NCBI RefSeq assembly: GCF_019399895.1
Contig: NC_091871.1
Span: 1,703,001 to 1,767,000 of the forward strand
Reading direction: 5' to 3'
DNA: 64,000 nucleotides
From: Cardiocondyla obscurior
Lineage: Eukaryota > Arthropoda > Insecta > Hymenoptera > Formicidae
Shown: positions 55,813 to 64,000 of the stretch, in pieces
Layout: each line of letters opens with the position of its first letter
Numbering within the stretch: the first letter of the stretch is position 1
The notes under the pieces: generated by a model
The model's input: the letters and a program-made list of their open reading frames with translations, nothing else
Databases searched by the model: none
What the model was told of the DNA's origin: nothing
Program-made: the position numbers and the translations under genes

Positions 55813-58800
55813 TGAAAGTACGCGTCCTTATTTCTCGTTCCGAGGCTTATTCAGGTTACACGTTAAAATCAAGTAAACATTTGTCAAAATAAATCACAAT
55901 TTAACAATTGTATATTAATTAATAACGTAATTATTAATTACGTTATTTATTACGTTATTAATTACATTGTTAATTATATTAACAATGAATAAATCAGCGA
56001 CATTTCGGTCAGAATAATACGCGAGAAAGTCAAATTAAATCGTTACAGCTTATTTTTCTAATTACATTGGCACAGGTATGTCAGAACCAACACTTTCGAG
56101 CGGATTCTCCGACGGCGTTTACTCGACGGGAGTAGAGCGGTCAGCATCTAAACGCCAACCGTACTTCACTCTTCGCTTCCAGTCTTTTTTTTTTTTTCTC
56201 CGTGTGAAAAGAAATGAACAAATAAGCTATAATAAACGCGAGATCCCTAGTAATTGACCCTCTTAACCCACGAGTCCTAGATTGAAATTAAATGCTTAAG
56301 CAGTTCATAAAGTGTCAGAAGGAATGTGCAGCGCTACCACGCCTCTGTTTCCCAATTTCCGCGGTTAGTAATAAAGCATATTCAAGCGGCAGCGGCAGTA
56401 GCAGCGCATAAAAAAAATAGCCTTTACTCTCTTTTGCTCCGTCTGGAATTGTATCCGAAACTCATTAAAATTGGACGGCTAAAACGCTACCCCGTTAACC
56501 CAAAAAAAGACGCGAAAGCACGAGGGTTGGTTTGTACTCGTTTCTATTTTAAATGAAATACCGCTCTGCACCATTCCGCCGTCGTACCTGCGGATTAAAA
56601 GCGACGCGGCAGTCCAACGAGAAAAATACTCCAGGGGTTATTCCACGCTCTTGTCCTCTTCCGCCGCCGCCCCGTCCTCCCTCAAGGAGGTAATCGATCG
56701 ATCGTCCGCGTTCGTCCAGGCTCGCGTGAACCCTCTCTTCCCTCCCAGGCTCCCTCCCCCGTGCGGGCGCCGGGTAACCCGGTTTCAAACTCACGGGGGG
56801 GTGTTTCCTCGCTCGCAAGAATCAGAAGTCTTGAGGTTGCGCGAAATTCCGCAAGGGTTGCGCACAGCAAGTGAAAGACCGACCGCGGCTGTCGTCTTCA
56901 AAGGTATCTCTCACAGCAGCTTCTTATTGAGAGCGAACCGCACTTTGGCCCTCATAACTGCGTCGTCATCGCACGTCGTAATTATTTGTCGAATAAAAAA
57001 AAAAAAGAAAATTAAGGTTTCGTTCATGATTTTTTTTTAAATAAGTAACAAATTAAAAATTGAGTGAATATAATATCATTACGGTGGATCCTGCGAAATT
57101 AGAAGCTCATTTCTTAAACAGCACGACGTTACTCTGGCATCTCTGTATCTTTTCGCTTATTATATATTATGAGAACTGGGGTGTCAGTTTTAGTCTCTGG
57201 CATATTTTGCAGGTACGTTCGAGCAACTTAAAATGTTTTTCTCGGGAAAATATATCTTCTCCGCGATAAGTAGCGAGGGGCCTTAAATATTTCGTATGTT
57301 TTTGTGTTGAAAATTAAATACGTTTGTGCTAACGTGTAAAATATATATGTATATGTGAAAATTATGCTAAGAAGGCTTTTTGTGTAATTATATTTAATTC
57401 AATTAGGCAAATTTGCATAGGTTACTTAAAAAAGTATTCGAGCGCATTCGCTAATTAGAGTTATATAAAAACGCGACGTTGAGCTCTAAATAATTCGCGA
57501 ATAAACGCTAAGGGTCCAACTTGATATAACTTCTGCGCGGCCCTTTTAATTCATCCATTTTGCCAATTATTTCCCTTTGTGATATCACATAAGCGAGATT
57601 TAAATATAAATAAAAATATTAATTGTTGCATTAACGCCAGGTGAAAAATAGACGATAACTTAATTAAAATATAAAAGCGAAAATTTCCTTTGTAAATATT
57701 CACCCCGTCGAATAAAATAAAAAATAGAAAAAAAAAAGGTGTAATTAAATGCCGGACAAAGTGAAATCTACGATATAATTAATTATAACTAATTACGTGA
57801 CAACTGATATAATTATCACAATTTTGCGCTGCTATTGACCGGTTTTAATGAAATGTTCCCGCTAAAATAGACAGCGACGTGACACACGTACCTACATTAT
57901 GAAAATACTCTTACTCCAAAAATGACGTCAAAGTTATGATTATTTTACTTTTAAACGCACGTTGTAATACGTTGTTCCACCACGTTTCATTCGGTATCTG
58001 GTAATAGCTCGCAATTGCGCGTCCGTAATCCGCAGACTTCGTACGAACAATGCGGAAAATGTAATTATCATATTTCACATACGCAAAATAACTGCGTTAT
58101 ATCATATCTCAAGTGGAGATCTACCTAATTAACTCGGGCGTAACTATACGCGCCGGTATAATTTGAATAAACGTGCGTCTTTTGCGATCCCTATAAACAT
58201 TAATATCTGTCGAACACTCGCCGTTCGACCGGTGATTACCATCAGCAAGTCAGAAAAGGGATGCTGAAGAAATCTAATTTCAATTTTTTTGCCAAAACCC
58301 AATCCAACCAGTTTGTTTCTGCAGTCTTAATATATTATGTACTATCTGACGGCCGTTGTTACATAAAGCGTTGCGGCCCGCTATAAATCTAACGCGCGCG
58401 CTAATTATTTCCCGTATACAAATGTTGCTCTACCTCGAAGTTTCACGTCTAATTACAACAAATCCAGCTGATTTTCTCTTTGGATACTTGTATCCAAACG
58501 ACGTTTTGCGGTGGCGGGCTAGCTTTCGCCGGGTCGGCGGGATACGAAACTCATTTCGATGCTCGCCCCACATGAAGCGTGATCATAATTGAGCAGCACA
58601 AAGGAGAAAGGGCGAAATCAGAATTTAAATATGCAGCACAATCTTCCTTAGCGAGAACGGTTTATGAACTGATTGCAGAGCTTCGGCCGTATGTTACTTT
58701 GCGCTACTTTACTGGTCGGTGTTTTAAACTCGTTAAAATTCGCTTGCTTTATTATACATAGTCTGTGCAAATTTCTCTTTGAATTTTTTGCGTTAATCCG

Positions 58801-61800
58801 GGATTAGAGTAATTTGTTGTCGAAAATACAAAGGGTGTGTAAATAAATCGCTATTTCGCTAAGCGAGATACCTCCCATATTTTGCGTAGAAGAATGCAAT
58901 GGCTCATTTCGACGTTGCACGTTTTGATCAACGCTGCTGATGAAAATAGCCTGCCGTTTACGACTCTCTTCGATGAAAAAATTTGCAAAAAAATAAAGGA
59001 GAGGAGGGTAAAAAAATTCTTTATAAATAACATGACAGAGCTGTCTGGTCCAACTGTCTAGTGACTAATGGTGCATTGAGGGGTCAAACGTTTGATTGAT
59101 ATACATGAAATTCATATATATCCAGTGTTACGGCATATAAAACTCGCGGCCACGAATGACCGTGACGCACAGGACGCAAAATGTATATGTCCCGCCAGGT
59201 GACTATTACAGAAAGGGGACGATTGTCCCATCAATGCCCACGGTATAACGCTCGGAGAAGCACTGAAAATTAAAAAAGCGTTACAAAATCATATGAAAGA
59301 ATAATACTTTATTCCGCTACCATTTTTGATTCATAATGGAAAAAGAAATGAATAAAAAAATTGGCATAGTACTGGTCATTTCTTACGATCAGCTATATTT
59401 GTGTTCTCCCCCTCTCTTCCCCTCTCTCCTCCTTTCACGATGATCTTCGTTCGAACACGCGTAAGCGGATGAAGTTGAACGTTTTTTTGCCGGTACGGAA
59501 TCCCGTATCGCGAGGTGAAATAGACAAATCCGCCGGCGATCCGGGATCCGAGAGAAGATGAATGGACGTCCCAAAAGTCCGTCCCGAATACTTTGAATAC
59601 GTATCGAATAGATCGAATACTTGGTAGCTTCTACAGCTGGTCCGGCTCCCACATGAGCGCGCGCGTGTGTGCTGGCATTTGTATGCGGTGAAGTCAAAAG
59701 AAGTCGGCCTCAGCCGCTCTTCTGCGGTCGCACCGGGTAAAGAATGACTCATGCGGCACAACCGGATTCGCGAGAAGTGTGACAAGCGAATAGCTTCAAA
59801 TGGTTTACGACATGGGAAGTGTGTTTTTCGGATCCCCATATATTTCGGCGTGAAAGATCTAAGCATGCGCCTCCACGAGAATCTATATTATTTACGAGTT
59901 GTTTACCGCTACTCGCTTGTATCGAGAATACGTGTCAACGGACACGCGTATCAACTTCTCGCGCCCATTATTTTCACCGGCGATCAGCCCCGTAACGCGC
60001 GGCATATATTTTTGTAACGAGTATTAATCACTTCGTCGCGTCATCGCGGAAATATTTTTACGATTTCGAGCGACACCTCGGAAAAAAAAAATAAAATAAA
60101 ATAAAGACGTTGATTTTTATCAATTTTCTTTCCAACACATTGATAAACGAGCGATAACGATTGATGGTTACCGCGCAAATGTTTCGAAGCATTTGCGTAT
60201 TAAATTGATCGAAAAAAAATTGTTCGGCTTTTACGTTAATGACAAAAAAAAAAAAATAAAAAATTCAAAAATAAATAAAGAGGACCTGTGAAAGTCCACA
60301 ATATAATACCCTCGCGACGCGCATTTATCACTCGTGCGTTGATCGGTGTATTGTCGCCGCTGGTATTAATTTCCGACCCGATACTGATACGACAAAGGTA
60401 GCGTCAGCGTCTTTCCTTCTCCCCCCTGGGATAACTTAAGTATCAATGTCCCATGTTCTTAATGTGCTTAAGTATACTTAGCACGCGTGCACGCGTGCTC
60501 GTGGACGACTACGGCGAGCGTGCGTTCGGAATAATAAGATAGAGAAAAAAGAAAAAAAAAAAGGAGTACCAATAGCTGAATAAAGAGGAATGACCGATAG
60601 TGTCAATCGCGCGATAAGATCGGCATCTCAACACTGTTCGCATTTTTAATGATGAATGAACGACAATTTTTGCCGCGCTAGCTTATTATGCGTCGTACTT
60701 TCCTTCCTTCTTTTTCCGTTGCATCTGTTACCGGGCTCATCCGTCTCTATCTATCGAACTGTCTCCTGTCTCCCTTTCTTGTCGATTTTTCGCTCGGCTG
60801 CCGGGAACATGCGCTCTCTTTTTCTCCATCCTTTGGAGGTACCTCGGGCCATTCCCTTTATCCTCGCTTTTTTCTCCACACTTAGATACGGCGCATCGAT
60901 TAATAATGGGCCCTGCTTGCTTACAGTGTTGCAGCGGTTTCAACGCACGTCGTTTTACTCTTGCAATCGTTATTACTATGTAGCAGCCACCACCGGCGCA
61001 AAACCAGTTTCGATCCGGGCACTACGGTAAGTTATGTGCCCGGTGCCTACCCGCTCGTAAATATAACCGCGCGAAATATTTTTGTAGCGCGAGAGCGCTC
61101 TCTCTCTCTCTCTCTCCTTTCCTCCGATAACGGGACATTGACTACATTGTTATCCTCCGCGGTCACAGCTTCCTTTTCTCCCGCTGTCAGTCATCCGCGG
61201 GCGACGTGTCCAATATCATAATGGCACGCACGTCTGAAGATGTCGACGCCACTTCGGCGCACACCGAAAAGCCGACAGCATCGGCTCCCAACACTGACAA
61301 AGAAACTTCGCTCTTCCCTCGCTGCGACCCGACGGAAACCCGGCAATTCCACGGGAATGCATCGCCACCGCGGTACCCTGTCGTTTCTCACGTGGCTTGA
61401 AAAACAATTTCACGGAATGGCGAGCTTCGCTCCTTCGAAGATGAAACTACTTTGTGACACCGAGTCCTAGACGCGCCAAGTATATAACCGGCGCACGTTT
61501 TCAGGATATACAAAGTTTATCTTAATCTGTCTGGTTGAGTAACCCTCCTGATTAACGGGTTCTGTTTTACACTAACATCTAGAACGCCGTCTCGGGATGT
61601 ATTCTTCCGGTATCTGAGAGACCGGTTCAGGCAAAAGTAACGCAGCTGCCAATAGAAAAAGAAAAAAAAAAAAAAAAAAAAATCCATTACTGAGATGATC
61701 TTGTTTGCAGATTATCGAACTTTCTGCGTATCTCCCCTTTTCCTTTGTCGTCCTTTTACTGATACCGTATGTATTTTTGCTGTTAATAAAATAAATGCAG

Positions 61801-63248
61801 CGTCGGAGACTCAGAGAGATTACCAATAAAACACGTGAATGTACATAATTTAGTTTTATCTCGATGTTGCTAGGATCCTTTCGATTTTATTCGATTCAAG
61901 GGGTTTCTGTTCACGTCAAAGTTAATTACTTCTGACAATTTGCCTATATCTTCTTACCGCGCGGCGTCGCTATTTCGCTCGAAGTTTTTCGTCGGGTTCG
62001 GTGAATCTTCGCCACAGAGTAGAGATTGAATTCTGCATCGCTAACAAATGCGCTTCAACCGACCTCTTCCTTCGAAAGAAAGGGACCCAGAGACGTATAA
62101 GGGAAATATAGTGCCCTGCAGCCAGCAACAATGTAGTAAAGGCCCTTTCGATTCCGTGAGCGGTACGAAAAAACTTTTTTTTAATTAAATCACAACTACC
62201 AGCATTAATCAATCCCCTCGCTTAATCTAAATCTCAATCGGAAAATCAAGTGCGACGCGTTTTCACAAATCCACCGGATTTATAGTTGCCCCGTTAACGA
62301 TGAATGTTACGAACTTTTCCGCGCTGCGTAGTGGATTTATTTAATTAATCAAGATCCATTTGATTCGAGCCGGCTGACAGGAAGAGGAACGCCGTTCCTT
62401 ATTGACGAACCGAGATTTAATTTACCAGGGGGGGTGGGGCGATTAATTGCAGTTTCACTCCACGGTGGGTATTATCAGTTTCATAACAGAGAAACTCGAG
62501 AGACCGTCGCGAGTGCAAAATTAAAGCAGGCGGCATAAAACGGAAAGGAAAATAGATTAATTGCCCGCCGAGTTATTTATTTCTCTTACGCTTTTTCCAC
62601 GAGCCGGGGGAGAACGAAGGCAGAGGAGTAAAAAGTTTCGCCGCCCTTGCGGCATTCTCGTAGACTGACACCCGAAGGCATCTGCGTGCCCCCTCACTGT
62701 CCCCCTTACAACATCTCTGAAGGGACCCACCTCCTCGCAACCTTGTAGCCGCCATGACGGCCGTGTGGTTTCATAATGGTCTCTGAAGCTACGCGAGATC
62801 GATAACTTAAAGAATTGACGCTTGACAATGTTTCAAAGCCACTTTCGCCTCGCGCGATTGCTATCATCATGATATTTTATCGCTAAAATCACTTTCGAGA
62901 CGCCCTTTGCGCGGAGACATTTTGATTTTCATCCAATTTACATAAAAATATTCGTATTCCTTTCTCTCTGATATCACTCGCCTGTATCTCGATTATTCCT
63001 GAATTCCATCGGCTTCTTTTCACGTGATGCACTTTCGTTACGGTACATTATAGCACTCTCGCAGAATCTACCGAAACAAACGAGCTAAAGTTGCATCGTA
63101 ATTACAATGCGTTATACCACGTCTTACTGTTTTTATATAAACTACCGTAGAAGGACGTTGTAAATTGACGGGAAGCCTTGACCGAAACTTTATTATTATA
63201 CCTTTCCTTGTGTTCTTATTACCGGGAATCCTCCGCAGTTGGTATATG
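55813..63248. other. 7.4 kb of unique non-coding DNA
   Basis: No coding exon recognised. CpG-rich parts at 56.6-56.9, 59.4-59.9 and 60.4-61.4 kb give overlapping frames of up to 143 codons without codon bias. An AT palindromic stretch of repeated AATTACGTTATT lies at 55,925-55,980, and an A run at 61,662-61,682. Confidence 0.35.
61097..61117. repeat. (CT)n microsatellite
   Basis: About ten uninterrupted CT units. Confidence 0.9.
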
Positions 63249-63275
63249 TACAGGGTGTCCCATATCTTTTCCGCT
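63249..63275. mobile_element. Lone MITE-type terminal repeat
   Basis: TACAGGGTGTCCCATATC matches the terminal 13-14 bases shared by MITE families A and E and is TA-initiated. The inner sequence belongs to neither family, and no inverted partner is found before the window ends. Confidence 0.45.
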
Positions 63276-64000
63276 TCGCATTCCTCAATAATTTTCTCTC
63301 GTAAATTTATGAGCAACATTCTATCGCAATTAATTAAAGATAAGACTTTATCGAACTACATTACATTAAAAGCGCAAATAATTTAGTATATATATATACA
63401 TAATTTTTTTTTTTATATATAATTTTCTCCTTTCTCGGATCATTACGAAAATAAATTTTAGCTGAATGGAATATCAATTCGAGGATTATCGATATAAAGC
63501 TTGAAATTCTGCTTCAATAAAGGCATGAAAGTTATATATCATCGCATTTCTCTGAAATACGTTCTACAAATATAGGATAAGCAGATTATCCATAGTGAGT
63601 TTTACTTCGGCGTGTACACTGTTCGGAATTTTCGAGCACTCGCTAGGAGAGAAAAATCCGGAGTTTTTTTTTTTTCGGTCGGGAGAAATAATTTACGCAT
63701 TCATAGCCATGTATACGGTAGTGCTAAATATATATACAGGGACAGTAAAGCATTTTAATCCTTAAAATTATATATCATACATCCCCCTCGTATACTTTTT
63801 ACTGAATGCATGGCGACATTTAAAAAAATCATATTAAACTGATTCAAAGTGCGCCGTGAAAAAGGAAAAAAAGAATAATCGGAGAAAAGCCTTAAGTAAT
63901 CCTAATGCACTATCCAATATACAAGCTCGCGCAATTAACGCTAATCCCCAAAATGGCTTAAGAGTCGCGTATGCATTAAAAAAAAAATCCGTAAGCTACG
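63276..64000. other. AT-rich non-coding DNA to window end
   Basis: No gene seen. A (TA)n run at 63,388-63,399 and T runs at 63,406-63,414 and 63,665-63,675. Confidence 0.35.

Noticed and set aside
55561..55815. Lys-rich frame
   Set aside because: Its Lys runs come from two poly(A) tracts; the rest has no motif.

Overview
The window reads as nuclear DNA of an insect. The probable host is a hymenopteran such as an ant, but that is an inference from the AT-rich yet CpG-rich unique sequence, the many TA-flanked miniature transposons ending in CAGGGTGTCYCA, and the near absence of coding sequence. There is no operon structure, no rRNA and no recognisable tRNA gene. The only good protein-coding signal is the 3' end of an exon at the left edge (bases 3-80), which runs into a consensus splice donor. 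Almost everything after it looks like a very long intron and/or intergenic DNA of that gene. One CpG-rich block (about 11.7-12.4 kb) may hold an alternative first exon.

Layout. 0-2.9 kb: exon end, then CpG-rich unique DNA. 2.9-6.6 kb: a repeat island with two large copies of a hairpin-bearing repeat (family H), a 52-bp-arm perfect palindrome, one copy of repeat J and a 447-bp palindromic MITE (family A). 6.6-14.2 kb: unique DNA with one MITE of family E. 14.2-15.2 kb: H end, a 210-bp tandem repeat (family T), a MITE A end and an inverted copy of J. 17.4-19.1 kb: H/T fragment and a second full MITE A. 20.3-24.7 kb: three copies of a 165-bp repeat D, two of them joined to MITE A at the same junction. 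24.7-27.8 kb: T repeats on both sides of a degenerate 1.74-kb inverted repeat whose loop carries a minus-strand SINE-like insertion with oligo(A) tail and a 14-bp target-site duplication. 28.9 kb: full MITE E. 29.3-64 kb: mostly unique non-coding DNA with a mariner-like MITE (37.3 kb), two copies of foldback K (40.0 and 41.5 kb) with a MITE E nearby, a piggyBac-like TTAA MITE (48.2 kb), a truncated MITE E (52.9 kb) and a lone terminal repeat (63.2 kb).

There is no set of genes working together here. The main biology is the repeat landscape: several families are whole-length palindromes that would fold into long hairpin RNA if transcribed from a flanking promoter, and they are nested and joined in recurring ways. 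The most distinctive object is the SINE-like unit in the loop of the inverted repeat at 26.3 kb. All family names (A, D, E, F, H, J, K, T) are labels made for this window. Every repeat relationship was found by eye, so percentages and exact ends are approximate.
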